A stretch of DNA of 64,000 nucleotides from assembly GCA_947596085.1 (NCBI GenBank), contig CANQEW010000004.1, positions 1-64,000 on the forward strand, in the 5' to 3' direction. Every line of letters starts with the position of its first letter. The first letter of the stretch is position 1. This stretch comes from an uncultured Clostridia bacterium (GTDB lineage Bacteria; Bacillota; Clostridia; Christensenellales; Aristaeellaceae). Below the pieces are notes generated by a model. It was not told where the DNA came from and did no database searches. It worked only from the letters and a program-made list of their open reading frames with translations. The position numbers and the translations under genes were made by a program. This document shows positions 26,823 through 38,415 of the stretch, piece by piece.

Positions 26823-28706
26823 ATGGCCGGAAGGACGCTGGAAAACCTGCGGGCGCGCTACAACACCGCCGCGCGGGACAATCCCTTCGGAAACCGTGGT
26901 CCCGGCGGACGCGGGCCCGGCGGCAGGCCCGGGCGCGGCTCCCAGGCCACGGGCAGGCCGAAGGACGCGAGGGCCACGATCGCGCGCGTATTTTCCTATT
27001 TAAAACAGTACTGGCTGCGGCTGGCGGTGGTGCTCGTGTGCCTGTTCTTGAGCACGGCCGCGACGATGGCGGGCGGCTATCTGCTCCGCCCGATATTGAA
27101 CCACATCGCGGATTTCAGCCTGAGCGCGGCGGAGCGGGGCGCGTACCTGCTGCGGATGCTGATCGTGCTGGCGACCGCCTACATGGTGGCGGTGGCGGCG
27201 TCGTTCTTGCAGTACCGGCTGATGGTGGAGGTGTCCCAGAGCGCGGTGGAGCGCATCCGCCGCGACCTGTTCGCCAGGCTGCAGCGGCTGCCGCTCAAGT
27301 TCTTTGACGGCCGCAGCAACGGCGAGATCATGAGCCGCTTCACCAACGACGTGGACAACATCGGCCTCATGCTGGACAACTCCGTGGTGGCGATGATCTC
27401 CGGCGCGGTGACGCTGGTGGGCACGCTGGTGATGATGATCATCACCAACTTCTGGCTGACGCTGATTACGGTGGTGTTCATACCGCTGTTCATGCGCCTC
27501 AGCGTGGGCATCATGTCCCGAAGCCGCCGCTACTTCAAGGCGCAGCAGGCGGCGCTGGGCGCGGTGAACGGCTACATCGAAGAGACCGTGGCGGGCCAGA
27601 AGGTGGTCAAGGTGTTCGGCCGGGAGGAGATCTGCGAGGACGAATTCGGCCGGCTCAACGACGACCTGCGCGAGAAGCAGATCGGCGCGCTGTTCTTCGG
27701 CGGCATTATGGGCCCGATCATGGGCAACACCTCGAAGGTGAGCTACTCGCTGACGGCGGGCATCGGCGGCCTGCTGTGCCTGTTCGGGGGCTTCGACGTG
27801 GGCGGTCTGGCGATCTTCGTCAACTACGCCAGCCAGTTCGCCCGCCCCATCAACGAGCTCTCTCAGCAGGTGAACACGGTGCTCTCGGCGCTGGCGGGCG
27901 CGGAGCGCGTGTTCCAGATCATGGACGAGCCGCCCGAGGCGCCGGACGCTCCGGACGCGGTCGCGCCGGTCATCCGGGGCGACGTGGCGCTGGAGGATGT
28001 GAGCTTCGGCTACGAGCCGGGCAAGACCATCCTCAAGCACATCTCCCTCTACGCGCATCCGGGCCAGAAGATCGCCTTCGTGGGCTCCACCGGCGCGGGC
28101 AAGACCACGGTCACGAACCTGTTGAACCGCTTCTACGACATCGAATCCGGCCGCATCACCGTCGACGGCGTGGAGATTCACAACATCCGGCGCGACGTGC
28201 TGCGGCAAAACATCGCCATGGTCTTGCAGGACACGCACCTGTTCACCGGAACGATCATGGAGAACATCCGCTACGGCCGTCTCGACGCCACGGATGAGGA
28301 GGTCATACAGGCCGCCAAGACCGCCAGCGCGCACGGCTTCATCATGCGCCTGTCCGATGGCTACCAGACGCGCATCGACGGCGACGGCGCAAATCTCTCT
28401 CAGGGCCAGCGGCAGCTGTTGAACATCGCTCGGGCGGCCTTGAGCAAGGCGCCGATCCTGGTGCTGGACGAGGCGACCAGCTCCGTGGACACGCGCACCG
28501 AGCGCATGATCGAGCGCGGCATGGATCACCTGATGGCCGACCGCACCACCTTTGTGATCGCGCATCGACTCTCCACCGTGCGAAACGCCAACGCCATCAT
28601 GGTGCTGGAGAACGGCGAGATCATCGAGCGCGGCGATCACGACGACCTGCTGCGCCAGAAGGGCCGCTACTACGAACTGTATACGGGCAAGAAGGAATTG
28701 AGCTGA
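26823..28706 (+). CDS. ABC exporter subunit with the catalytic ATP site
   Basis: A 627-residue partner of the preceding subunit, adjacent without any gap. An N-terminal Gly/Arg/Pro-rich tail of about 45 residues precedes six membrane helices. The ATPase has GSTGAGKTT and a full Walker B LVLDEATSSVD. Its signature is LSQGQRQLL rather than LSGGQ. The altered signature faces the degenerate Walker B of the partner in the heterodimer, which completes the asymmetric pattern known for this class. Confidence 0.92.
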   Translation: MAGRTLENLRARYNTAARDNPFGNRGPGGRGPGGRPGRGSQATGRPKDARATIARVFSYLKQYWLRLAVVLVCLFLSTAATMAGGYLLRPILNHIADFSLSAAERGAYLLRMLIVLATAYMVAVAASFLQYRLMVEVSQSAVERIRRDLFARLQRLPLKFFDGRSNGEIMSRFTNDVDNIGLMLDNSVVAMISGAVTLVGTLVMMIITNFWLTLITVVFIPLFMRLSVGIMSRSRRYFKAQQAALGAVNGYIEETVAGQKVVKVFGREEICEDEFGRLNDDLREKQIGALFFGGIMGPIMGNTSKVSYSLTAGIGGLLCLFGGFDVGGLAIFVNYASQFARPINELSQQVNTVLSALAGAERVFQIMDEPPEAPDAPDAVAPVIRGDVALEDVSFGYEPGKTILKHISLYAHPGQKIAFVGSTGAGKTTVTNLLNRFYDIESGRITVDGVEIHNIRRDVLRQNIAMVLQDTHLFTGTIMENIRYGRLDATDEEVIQAAKTASAHGFIMRLSDGYQTRIDGDGANLSQGQRQLLNIARAALSKAPILVLDEATSSVDTRTERMIERGMDHLMADRTTFVIAHRLSTVRNANAIMVLENGEIIERGDHDDLLRQKGRYYELYTGKKELS

Positions 28707-28720
28707 AACCGGCGACAGAG

Positions 28721-28752
28721 CGCCCCGGCGGTGATCCGCCGGGGCGAATTTT
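28721..28752 (+). terminator. Terminator of the MarR-ABC operon
   Basis: An 11-bp GC stem CGCCCCGGCGG/CCGCCGGGGCG with loop TGAT is followed by AATTTTAT. Confidence 0.85.
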
Positions 28753-28832
28753 ATCGGTATATTATTGCGATGGGGTCGGGTGCGGACGGCATCCGAGGAT
28801 GGGAACGGTGAAGAGTGCTTTAATTTTGCGCC

Positions 28833-29885
28833 TTACAGCCGCGCCGCTTCGCCCACGTCCACGATGTGAAACGCCGCCGCGCGGCCCAGCCGGTTCATTA
28901 CAGCCAGCCCGATGCCCTCGGCGTCCACGGCCTCGGAGAAGATGCGCTTCGCGCCGAGCGCGTCGGCCTCGCGCAGCATGGCGAAGATCCGCTGCGCCGC
29001 CTGCGCCGCGCCGGTTCCCAGCGAGCGAACGCGGCGCGCGCCGTAGCGGGGGAGATTTTCCTCCAGCGCCAGGATCAGCGGCTCGCTATCTTCCGCCTCG
29101 GCGCGGTCATAGGCCGCGCGGATCGCGCGCGCCACGGCCTCCGAATCGCCGCGGAAGATCGTGAGCTCGCCCTCGGGGGCGTAGTGGCGGTACTTCATGC
29201 CCGGCGAGCGCGGGCGCTCGTTCTCACCCAGGGGGCGCAGCACCGCGTCGTCCACCTCGCACGCGCCGCAGATCTCCGCCACTCGCTCCGGGGATACCCC
29301 GCCGGGGCGCAGCACGCGCGGCACCGGGCCCGTCACGTCCAGCACGGTGGATTCCACGCCCACGCCACAGGGGCCGCCGTCCAAAATCAGCGGAATGCGG
29401 CCGCTCATATCCTCAAACATGTGCTGCGCGGATGTGGGACTGGGCCGCCCCGAGCGATTGCCACTGGGCGCGGCGATGGGCCGCCCCGAGCGCTCGATCA
29501 GCTCCCGGGCCACCGGATGGGCGGGCATGCGTACGGCGACGGTGTCCAGCCCGCCGGTGGTGCGCAGCGGCACCAAATCCGATTTCGGAAAGATCAGCGT
29601 CAGCGGCCCCGGCCAGCAGGTTTCCATTAGCCTGCATGCTTGGGGGGAGGGCTCCGCCGAGATCAGCGGTGCGAGCCGCTCGATCCGCGCGATGTGCACG
29701 ATCAGCGGGTTGTCGCCGGGGCGGCCCTTCGCCTCGAAGACGGCGCGCACGGCATCCGGGTTCAGCGCGTCCGCGCCGAGCCCGTATACCGTCTCCGTGG
29801 GGATGCCGACCAGTTCGCCGGCGCGAATGCGCGCGGCGGCCTCGTCGAGCGCCGCCGCGTCGGGCTTCAATATGCGGGTATTCAA
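28833..29885 (-). CDS. tsaC: L-threonylcarbamoyladenylate synthase (TsaC/Sua5)
   Basis: The enzyme makes threonylcarbamoyl-AMP for the t6A37 modification of ANN-decoding tRNAs. It is the long Sua5 form of 350 residues: a YrdC domain (about 10-205) with GIPTETVYGLG, KGRPGDNPLIVH and SGNRSGRPSPTSA, and a C-terminal Sua5 domain (about 230-350) joined by SPGMKYRHYAPEG. It stands 37 bases before prfA on the same strand and is probably cotranscribed after it. Confidence 0.94.
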   Translation of the reverse strand: MNTRILKPDAAALDEAAARIRAGELVGIPTETVYGLGADALNPDAVRAVFEAKGRPGDNPLIVHIARIERLAPLISAEPSPQACRLMETCWPGPLTLIFPKSDLVPLRTTGGLDTVAVRMPAHPVARELIERSGRPIAAPSGNRSGRPSPTSAQHMFEDMSGRIPLILDGGPCGVGVESTVLDVTGPVPRVLRPGGVSPERVAEICGACEVDDAVLRPLGENERPRSPGMKYRHYAPEGELTIFRGDSEAVARAIRAAYDRAEAEDSEPLILALEENLPRYGARRVRSLGTGAAQAAQRIFAMLREADALGAKRIFSEAVDAEGIGLAVMNRLGRAAAFHIVDVGEAARL

Positions 29886-29922
29886 ATGGAATCTCCTCGC
29901 AGTGTAAATGGTGCGGTCGCGG

Positions 29923-31008
29923 TCAATCCTGATTCGCCAGCAGCGCCGTCTGCTCCGCCAGCGTCAGCGCGTCGATGATCTCGTCCAGATCGCCGTTGAT
30001 GACGGAGTCGATCTTGTACAGCGTCAGTCCGATGCGGTGATCGGTCACGCGGCCCTGGGGGAAGTTGTAGGTGCGGATGCGCTCCGAGCGGTCGCCCGTG
30101 CCCACCTGTCCCTTGCGACGGTCGGCGTATTCGCTCTGCTGCCGCTGGCGTTCCATGTCGTAGAGCCGGGACTTCAATACGCGCATGGCCTGCTCCCGGT
30201 TCTGAATCTGGCTGCGCTGGTCCTGGCTGGTGACCACCAGGCCCGTGGGAATGTGGGTGATGCGCACGGCCGAGTCGGTGCGGTTGACGTGCTGGCCGCC
30301 CGCGCCGGAGGCGCGGTAGGTGTCGATGCGCAGGTCGTTCGGGTTGATCTCGACCTCCACGTCCTCGGCCTCGGGCAGCACGGCCACCGTCGCGGTGGAG
30401 GTGTGGATGCGCCCGGAGGATTCGGTCACCGGCACGCGCTGCACCCGATGCACGCCGGATTCATACTTGAGCTTCTGGAAGACGTTCTTGCCCTGAATCA
30501 GCGCCACGCTCTCCTTCACGCCGCCCAGCTCCGTGGAGCCGTCCTCGATGAGCTGGAAGCTCCAGCCCTGCGACGCCGCGTAGTGGGCGTACATGCGCAA
30601 TAGCTCCGCCGCGAACAGCCCTGCCTCGTCGCCGCCCGCACCCGCGCGCACCTCGAGCACGGCGTTTTTGTAGTCATCCGGGTCCTTCGGCAGCAGCGCG
30701 ATGCGCGCCTCCCGCGCCGCCTGTTCGAGCTTGGGTTCGAGCTCGGAGAGCTCCTCCCGGGCCATGTCGCGCATCTCGGGGTCGTCCAGAAGCTCCCGCG
30801 CCGCGTCGATCTCCTCCCGCAGCCGGCGGAAGTTCACCGCGATTTCGTTCAGCTCGCCCAGCTCCGCGTGCTCGCGCATGAGCCGTGTGAACAGCGCGCT
30901 GTCCGAGATGACCTCGGGCAGCGTGATTCGAATGGACAGCTCCTCGTAGCGCCCCTCGACGCTCTCCAGCTGCCGGGCGATGCGCTCCTGTTCGTTGAAA
31001 TCGGCCAT
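29923..31008 (-). CDS. prfA: Peptide chain release factor 1
   Basis: A 361-residue RF1 that reads UAA and UAG and releases the peptide. The catalytic GGQ lies in [10 protein letters not shown], at about residue 235. The codon-reading loop corresponds to [15 protein letters not shown], where RF1 has a P-x-T tripeptide. The ATG at 31008 directly abuts the prmC stop. PrmC methylates the GGQ glutamine, and the two genes are usual neighbours. Confidence 0.96.
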   Translation of the reverse strand: MADFNEQERIARQLESVEGRYEELSIRITLPEVISDSALFTRLMREHAELGELNEIAVNFRRLREEIDAARELLDDPEMRDMAREELSELEPKLEQAAREARIALLPKDPDDYKNAVLEVRAGAGGDEAGLFAAELLRMYAHYAASQGWSFQLIEDGSTELGGVKESVALIQGKNVFQKLKYESGVHRVQRVPVTESSGRIHTSTATVAVLPEAEDVEVEINPNDLRIDTYRASGAGGQHVNRTDSAVRITHIPTGLVVTSQDQRSQIQNREQAMRVLKSRLYDMERQRQQSEYADRRKGQVGTGDRSERIRTYNFPQGRVTDHRIGLTLYKIDSVINGDLDEIIDALTLAEQTALLANQD

Positions 31009-31848
31009 TTATCTGCTCCTCAGCCAAATGATTCGTTCGACCCCGTTGAGGTCCCTGCGTGTGCCCGCGTCCGCCGCGTCCAGGTGCTCGCGCAGAATCG
31101 CCAGCGCGGCCTCGGCCTCGCCCGCGCCCACCTCCAGGTAGACGCTGCCGCCGGGATTCAGGTGTGCGCCCGCGTCCGCCGCGATGCGGCGGTAGAAGTC
31201 CAATCCGTCCGCGCCGCCGTCGAGCGCCAAGATGGGCTCGAACCGCACCTCGCGCTGGAGCTCGGGAAGCTCCGCGCTGCATATGTAGGGCGGATTGGAT
31301 ACGATCAGGTCGAAGCGCTCGCCGCGCACCGCCTGAAACAGATCGCCCTTCCGAATCTCCACGTCCGCGTTGAGCTCCCTGGCGTTCTTGCGGGCCACGT
31401 CCAGCGCGCCGGCGCTCGCGTCCGCCAGCGTCACCCGCGCCCCGGGCACCAGCGTGGCGATGGACAGTCCGATGGCGCCGCTGCCCGCGCACAAGTCGAG
31501 CACGGAGGCCCCGCGCTTCCCCTGCAGCGCCACGATGGCGGCCTCGGCCAGCGTTTCGGTGTCCTGCCGGGGGATCAGTACGCGCTCATCCACGTAGAGC
31601 CGCATGCCCATAAAATCCGCACGGCGCAGAATGTACTGCACCGGTTCGCCCGCCGCGCGGCGGCGCAGCATGTCGTCTAGCCGCGCCAGCTCGTCCGGCT
31701 CCGGCTCGCGCTGGGCCTCGAAGCGCAGCTCCGGCGCGGTCATGCCCAGCGCGTCCTCCGCGATCCAGCGGGCGTCGATCTCCGGGTCCGGGCAGCCGGA
31801 GGCGCGCAGCGCCTCAATCGCCTTCGTCATCCATTCCGATATGGTCAT
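31009..31848 (-). CDS. prmC: Release factor glutamine methyltransferase PrmC
   Basis: A 279-residue SAM enzyme that N5-methylates the glutamine of the GGQ motif in release factors. The SAM loop is LDLCAGSGAIG and the catalytic NPPY is at residues 185-188. The linker IPRQDTE corresponds to the family IPRPDTE. The start overlaps the end of the DUF1385 gene by 35 bases. prfA follows immediately. Confidence 0.95.
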   Translation of the reverse strand: MTISEWMTKAIEALRASGCPDPEIDARWIAEDALGMTAPELRFEAQREPEPDELARLDDMLRRRAAGEPVQYILRRADFMGMRLYVDERVLIPRQDTETLAEAAIVALQGKRGASVLDLCAGSGAIGLSIATLVPGARVTLADASAGALDVARKNARELNADVEIRKGDLFQAVRGERFDLIVSNPPYICSAELPELQREVRFEPILALDGGADGLDFYRRIAADAGAHLNPGGSVYLEVGAGEAEAALAILREHLDAADAGTRRDLNGVERIIWLRSR

Positions 31849-32788
31849 CGGAGTTCACCTCGGTTTTCGTCTCGTCCCGCGAGCCGCCCATGGCGGCGTC
31901 GAAGGCGCAGACCGCGACCTCCAGCATCTGGGGATGCGGTTCCAGCGTCGTCATATGCTGGAGGAGGTCCATGGGTGTGCGCAGCGCGCGCACGAGCGGC
32001 GTCACCTTTCGCGCCTCCTCCAGCGCGGAGAAGGGTTCGTTGAGCACTCCCGCCGCCGCGAGCAGCACGAGAACGCGCAGAATCGCGGTCACGGCCGGGC
32101 CCCGCCGCGGCAGCAGCGGGAACAGCAGCAGCGCCGCGATCAGCGCGCACAGCAAAAAGGCGGGATCGCTGCGTCGGGCGCAGATCGAATGGCGCGCGGC
32201 GTTGGCGGCGTTCACCTCGTCGCGGCATTCGTAGCAGTTGACGACCTTGTTGATCGCGCCCTTGTACATCGCCAGCCGCTTGAATACCCGCAGCCGGCAG
32301 AGCAGTCCGACCGCGATCAGCAGTCCCACGATGCGCACGAGCGCCGAGAGATAGTCGATCCAGACGCGGGAGAGCGCGGCGTGCCGCTCCAGAAGCAGCT
32401 GCGCGCCCGCCGGCGCGGCATACAGGCAAAGCGCCGCCAGCAGAACGATCAGTATCGCGCTCAACAGCGTAGCGAGGGTCTGGGGGCGGATGCGCAGAAA
32501 CCGCGCGATGGCCTGCTCGACCGCCGTGCCCCGCACCGGGCGCTGCGGGCGCAGCTCGGCGGATTCGCCGATGCCGTCAAAGAAGCGCGCCACGCCGTGA
32601 ATCAGGCGCGCCGCGCCGCGCAGGAGCGGAACGTCCATGCAGGCGCGCAGGAAGCGCCGGGGCTCGCGGCGCACGCGCACGGAGATGTCCTTTTTCTCGT
32701 CGCGCACGGCGAACACCGTGTACCGGCCCACCTCCAGGCGCACGCCCTCTGCCACGGGCGTGCCGCTGAAGCGCCTGAGCTTTGCCAT
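31814..32788 (-). CDS. DUF1385 (YqhQ-like) membrane protein
   Basis: A 324-residue protein found in many Firmicutes between rpmE and prmC. The N-terminal soluble part contains VAEGVRLEVGRYTVFAVR and RREPRRFLRACMDVPLLRG. About four hydrophobic segments follow (residues about 106-125, 150-165, 208-225 and 233-247), with the conserved NCYECRDEVNAANAA between them. The function is unknown. The C-terminal end overlaps prmC. Confidence 0.85.
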   Translation of the reverse strand: MAKLRRFSGTPVAEGVRLEVGRYTVFAVRDEKKDISVRVRREPRRFLRACMDVPLLRGAARLIHGVARFFDGIGESAELRPQRPVRGTAVEQAIARFLRIRPQTLATLLSAILIVLLAALCLYAAPAGAQLLLERHAALSRVWIDYLSALVRIVGLLIAVGLLCRLRVFKRLAMYKGAINKVVNCYECRDEVNAANAARHSICARRSDPAFLLCALIAALLLFPLLPRRGPAVTAILRVLVLLAAAGVLNEPFSALEEARKVTPLVRALRTPMDLLQHMTTLEPHPQMLEVAVCAFDAAMGGSRDETKTEVNSDDHIGMDDEGD

Positions 32789-32825
32789 GATTCCGCCTCC
32801 TCTCCCAGAGCATCATAAATTGCGA

Positions 32826-32859
32826 TATAAAAAAACAGACCGGGCGTTTCGCCGGTCTG
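32826..32859 (-). terminator. Terminator after rpmE (minus strand)
   Basis: Read on the minus strand, a CAGACCGGCG stem closes on CGCCCGGTCTG with a GAAA-type loop and runs into GTTTTTTTATA. A second stem, AAGCACCGG/CCGGTGCTT (32891-32915), lies between it and the rpmE stop without its own T-run. Confidence 0.8.
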
Positions 32860-32922
32860 CACTGGCTGGACGAAGCGCCTAAGACAGCCAAAGCACCGGA
32901 CCGAGCCCGGTGCTTTCGCTGA

Positions 32923-33120
32923 CTACATGCCGTAGCGCTTCTTGAAGCGGTCCACGCGTCCGCCGGTATCAACCAGCTTCTGCTTGCCGGTGTAGAAGGG
33001 GTGGCACTTCGAGCAAATATCGACGCGCATCTCCTTCTTCACGGAGCCCGTTTCAAAGGTCTCGCCGCAGACGCAGCGGACGATGGCCTTGCCGTAATTC
33101 GGATGGATATTTTCCTTCAT
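32923..33120 (-). CDS. rpmE: Ribosomal protein L31, zinc-binding type
   Basis: A 65-residue bL31 of the C+ type: Cys16, Cys18, Cys36 and Cys39 form the zinc site (RCVCGE and [10 protein letters not shown]). It begins [10 protein letters not shown] and ends DRFKKRYGM, as is typical. The ATG at 33120 follows GAGGTG by 6 bases; the ORF track adds 22 codons upstream. Confidence 0.96.
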   Translation of the reverse strand: MKENIHPNYGKAIVRCVCGETFETGSVKKEMRVDICSKCHPFYTGKQKLVDTGGRVDRFKKRYGM

Positions 33121-33191
33121 GGTTTTCACCTCACTCTGACCGGACTGTCGGCTCTCCGGCGGAACCGGCATCCGATTCGTCAACAAAAGAG

Positions 33192-33220
33192 ATTATAGCA
33201 CAAACCCCCGGCGCTTTCAA
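33192..33220 (-). promoter_or_regulatory. Promoter of rpmE
   Basis: On the minus strand TTGAAA and TATAAT are 17 bases apart. Further out on the same side is a duplicated GTAAAAAATG (about 33230 and 33251), which could be a regulator site. The rest of the 285-base gap to hrcA is AT-rich without a gene. Confidence 0.7.
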
Positions 33221-33364
33221 GGGATTTCGCATTTTTTACATAGGAATTCCCATTTTTTACGCACATACCGCCCGCGCCGCGCGAAGATAATAATATAAAT
33301 TGGTAACTTTCGGGCCGGCAAAGGCAAAAACAAACAATTAACATGAATTTTTTTCTTGGGACTA

Positions 33365-33393
33365 TTGACAAAAGCCGGAACGGGTGCTAAATT
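33365..33393 (+). promoter_or_regulatory. Promoter of hrcA-grpE-dnaK-dnaJ
   Basis: A perfect -35 box TTGACA is followed after 17 bases by TAAATT. The CIRCE operator begins 12 bases downstream. Confidence 0.75.
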
Positions 33394-33405
33394 ATATTGC
33401 AGAAG

Positions 33406-33432
33406 TTAGCACTCGACAGACTTGAGTGCTAA
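33406..33432 (+). promoter_or_regulatory. CIRCE operator (HrcA binding site)
   Basis: The sequence TTAGCACTC-N9-GAGTGCTAA matches the CIRCE consensus exactly. It lies just downstream of the promoter and 37 bases before hrcA, so HrcA represses its own operon and heat relieves this. Confidence 0.97.
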
Positions 33433-33468
33433 CAGAGCGGAAGGCGAGCGCGGAGGGAGGGATGTGCG

Positions 33469-34488
33469 ATGCCGCTGGACGATCGAAAGTTTATGATTTT
33501 GCAGGCGATCATCGACGACTACATCACCACGGCCGTGCCCGTGGGTTCGCGCACGATCTCCCGCAAGGCCGGCGTGGGCTTCTCCCCGGCCACCATCCGC
33601 AACGAAATGAGCGATCTGGAGGAGCTGGGCTATCTGGATCAGCCCCACACTTCGGCGGGGCGCGTGCCTTCAGACAAGGCGTACCGGCTGTACGTGGACC
33701 GGCTGATGAAGGTGGGCAAGCTCACCAGCGATGAGCGAGAGCGCATTCACGACTACATGCAGTCCCGCGGCGCGCAGGTGGACGCGGTGATTCGCAGCGC
33801 GGCTACGGTGCTGGCGGACGCCACCCAGTACACCTCGGTGATCGTGGCCCCGAAGCTCGGCTCGCTGCGCATCCGGCACATCCAGCTGGTGCCCGTGTCG
33901 GAGGAGATGGCGCTGATGATCATCGTCACGAATCTGGGCATCGTCAAGGACGCGGTGATTCGCGTGCCGAGCGGCCTGAGCGCCGACGATCTCTATTCCA
34001 TCAGCCGAATGCTGACCGAGCGGCTGGCGAACAAGCCGCTGGAGGCGGTGCGCGCGACGTTCGCGGAGCTTTTGCAGGATGCGGAGAGCAACCGCAGGCT
34101 CATGGTCGAGGCGCTGCGCGTGATCGGGCGTAAGCTCGACGCCGAGGATGCCACGGAGGTCGTGGTGGGCGGAAGCTCGAAACTTCTGAACTACCCGGAG
34201 TACGCGGACGTGGAGAAGGCGAAGAACTTCCTGGCGGTGCTGGAATCCAAGGACAAGCTCCGGCAGCTGATCGGCCGGGAGGAGGGCATGGAGGTAACGA
34301 TCCACATCGGCGCGGAGAACGGGCCCGAGATGAGCGACTGCTCCGTGGTCACCGCCCGCTACCGCGTGGGCGATCAGGTCACCGGCGCGCTGGGCATCAT
34401 CGGCCCCACGCGGATGAACTACAACCGGGTGATCTCGGTGTTGGAGTTCATGAGCCGGGCGATGAGCGAACTGCTCTCCAACCGCTGA
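33469..34488 (+). CDS. hrcA: Heat-inducible transcription repressor HrcA
   Basis: A 339-residue repressor that binds CIRCE and needs GroEL for activity. The winged helix is at residues 1-70 with VGSRTISRKAGVGFSPATIRNEMSDLE (quoted segment shortened here to its core SPATIRNEM). The C-terminal domain ends GIIGPTRMNYNRVISVLEFM. It is the first gene of the chaperone operon, directly behind a perfect CIRCE element. Confidence 0.96.
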   Translation: MPLDDRKFMILQAIIDDYITTAVPVGSRTISRKAGVGFSPATIRNEMSDLEELGYLDQPHTSAGRVPSDKAYRLYVDRLMKVGKLTSDERERIHDYMQSRGAQVDAVIRSAATVLADATQYTSVIVAPKLGSLRIRHIQLVPVSEEMALMIIVTNLGIVKDAVIRVPSGLSADDLYSISRMLTERLANKPLEAVRATFAELLQDAESNRRLMVEALRVIGRKLDAEDATEVVVGGSSKLLNYPEYADVEKAKNFLAVLESKDKLRQLIGREEGMEVTIHIGAENGPEMSDCSVVTARYRVGDQVTGALGIIGPTRMNYNRVISVLEFMSRAMSELLSNR

Positions 34489-34536
34489 GTTTTTAAATCA
34501 CCACCGGCCCAGGGCCGGCGAAAGGAAGCAGATTTG

Positions 34537-35142
34537 ATGAAGAAAAAGGTCAACAACACGGCCAATCCCGCCCCGGAGGAGGCGGCGCAGGCCCCGGAGG
34601 CCGAGGCGGCCGAGACGGTCGAACAGGCCCAGCAGCCCCAGGACGAGGGCGCGGCGGAGGAGCCTCAGCAGCAGGAGGCCACCGTGGAACAGTGGCAGGC
34701 GGCGCTGGAGACGGCGGTCAGGCAGCGCGACGAATATCTGGATTCCCTGCGCCGGTCGCAGGCGGACTTCCAGAATTTCAAGCGCCGCAACCAGACGGCC
34801 CGCGCCGACGGCTATGAGGACGGCATGCGCGAGGTGATCGCGGCGGTGCTGCCCGCCATCGACAATTTGGAGCGCGCGCTGGACGCCGCCGAAAAGGCGG
34901 GCGAGGGCGGCGCGATGGTGGACGGCGTAAAGATGACGCTGACGTCGCTGACCGACGGACTGAAGCGCTTCGGCTTCGAGGAGGTGCCCGCGCTGGGCGA
35001 GCAGTTCGATCCCGATCTGCACAACGCCGTGATGCGCGAGAGCGGCGAGATGCCGGGAAAGATTCTGGAGGTATTCCAGAAGGGTTACCGCGTCAAGGGC
35101 AAGATCATTCGCTACGCGATGGTCAAGGTCTGCGCCGAATAG
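34537..35142 (+). CDS. grpE: Nucleotide exchange factor GrpE
   Basis: A 201-residue GrpE that releases ADP from DnaK. The first 50 residues are rich in Glu, Gln and Ala; a long coiled coil follows (about 50-110, RRSQADFQNFKRR), then the C-terminal beta-wing (FDPDLHNAVM, VFQKGYRVKGKIIRYAMVKV). The ATG at 34537 is preferred over the TTG one codon earlier, with AAAGGAAG in front. Confidence 0.95.
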   Translation: MKKKVNNTANPAPEEAAQAPEAEAAETVEQAQQPQDEGAAEEPQQQEATVEQWQAALETAVRQRDEYLDSLRRSQADFQNFKRRNQTARADGYEDGMREVIAAVLPAIDNLERALDAAEKAGEGGAMVDGVKMTLTSLTDGLKRFGFEEVPALGEQFDPDLHNAVMRESGEMPGKILEVFQKGYRVKGKIIRYAMVKVCAE

Positions 35143-35150
35143 CGGCGCAT

Positions 35151-35231
35151 CACTGAAAATCTGAGGATTTTCAGTGAGAAGGAGGAGGACTTCGGATTGC
35201 TGAAATCCTCACGGATTCTCGGGCGAAGTCC
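35151..35231 (+). repeat. Stable hairpins in the grpE-dnaK gap
   Basis: CACTGAAAATC-TGAG-GATTTTCAGTG is a perfect 11-bp stem without a T-run (35151-35176). A second stem pairs GGACTTCG (35187) with CGAAGTCC (35224). The 224-base gap has no gene; these look like mRNA processing or stability elements. Confidence 0.6.
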
Positions 35232-35366
35232 TGACTGGCGGATACGCTGGAAATGATTGAACAGGCTCGGCGACGGCAGGCTGAGCGAGTGCGGAAACTT
35301 CTTCTACGAGAGAAGTTCACATATAAAGACAAAAACGAATTCAAGGGATTTGAGGAGGATATAACA

Positions 35367-37196
<1,830 letters not shown>

Positions 37197-37217
37197 GCCT
37201 CATTCGGATCGAATCCA

Positions 37218-37239
37218 GGGGCAGGGATTTCCCTGCCCC
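37218..37239 (+). repeat. Hairpin between dnaK and dnaJ
   Basis: GGGGCAGGG-ATTT-CCCTGCCCC is a perfect 9-bp stem without a T-run, 21 bases after the dnaK stop. A role in mRNA processing or stability is more likely than termination. Confidence 0.6.
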
Positions 37240-37261
37240 AATGGCAATAGAAGGATGACAT

Positions 37262-38395
37262 ATGGCGAAGAGAGACTATTACGAGGTTTTGGGCGTCGAT
37301 AAGAGCGCCGACGACGCGGCCATCAAAAAGGCCTACCGCACGCTGGCCAAGAAGTACCACCCGGACGTCAATCCCGGCGACAAGGACGCGGAGGAGAAGT
37401 TCAAGGAGGTCAACGAGGCCTATCAGGTGCTCTCCAATCCGCAGAAGCGCGCTCAGTACGATCAGTTCGGTCACGACGGCCCGCAGGGCTTCGGCGGCGG
37501 CGCGTACAGCGACTTCAGCGGTTTCGGCGGCGGCTTTGGCGGCTTCGACGACATCTTCTCCACGATCTTCGGCGGCGGCATGGGCGGCGGCGCGCGCAGA
37601 AACGGCCCGGTTCCGGGTGACGATCTGCGCTACGATCTGTCGATTACCCTCGATGAGGCGGCCTTCGGTTGCGAGAAGGAGATCAACCTGGTGCGCGACG
37701 AGGAGTGCCCGGATTGCCACGGCACCGGCGCGAAGCCGGGCAGCAAGGTGGAAAAGTGTCCCACCTGCGGCGGCACCGGCCAGGAGCGCGTCACGCAGAA
37801 CACGCCCTTCGGGCGCATTCAGAATGTGCGCACCTGCTCCCGCTGTCACGGCAGCGGCCAGATCATCTCGGAGCCCTGCGTCAAGTGCCACGGGCGCGGC
37901 AAGATCCGCGTCAGCAAGCGCAAGACCGTGAAGGTGCCCGCGGGCATCAGCGACGGCCAGGTGCTCACCATTCGCGGCCAGGGCGGCCTGGGCGAGCGCG
38001 GCGGCGAGCCGGGCGATCTGCTGATCGTGGTGAGCGTCAAGCGTCACAAGCTGTTCCAGCGCGAGGGTGACAACCTGCACATTGAACTGCCCATCACCTT
38101 TACGCAGGCGGCGCTGGGCGCGGAGATTGACGTGCCCACGCTGCGCAAGCCGGTGAAGTACCGCTTCCCGGAGGGAACGCAGCCCGGTCAGGTGTTCTGC
38201 ATCCGTGGCGAGGGCGTGCCACATCTGCGCGGGAGCGGCAAGGGAGATCTGTACGTGACCGCCGTGGTGGAGATTCCCAAGAAGCTCACCGAGAAGCAGA
38301 AGGAACTGCTGCGCCAGTTTGACGGCACGGCTTCGGGCAATCAGTACGAAAAGAAGAAAAGCTTCTTCGACCGCGTGAAGGATGCGTTTTCCTAG
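37262..38395 (+). CDS. dnaJ: Chaperone protein DnaJ
   Basis: A 377-residue type I Hsp40. The J domain has the HPD triplet in [11 protein letters not shown] Gly/Phe-rich segment follows (about 75-115). Four CxxCxGxG zinc repeats lie in the middle: [24 protein letters not shown] and CVKCHGRG. The C-terminal substrate domains follow. It stimulates the ATPase of the DnaK encoded upstream. Confidence 0.97.
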   Translation: MAKRDYYEVLGVDKSADDAAIKKAYRTLAKKYHPDVNPGDKDAEEKFKEVNEAYQVLSNPQKRAQYDQFGHDGPQGFGGGAYSDFSGFGGGFGGFDDIFSTIFGGGMGGGARRNGPVPGDDLRYDLSITLDEAAFGCEKEINLVRDEECPDCHGTGAKPGSKVEKCPTCGGTGQERVTQNTPFGRIQNVRTCSRCHGSGQIISEPCVKCHGRGKIRVSKRKTVKVPAGISDGQVLTIRGQGGLGERGGEPGDLLIVVSVKRHKLFQREGDNLHIELPITFTQAALGAEIDVPTLRKPVKYRFPEGTQPGQVFCIRGEGVPHLRGSGKGDLYVTAVVEIPKKLTEKQKELLRQFDGTASGNQYEKKKSFFDRVKDAFS

Positions 38396-38415
38396 GCGGC
38401 AGCAGAAGGGAGAAT

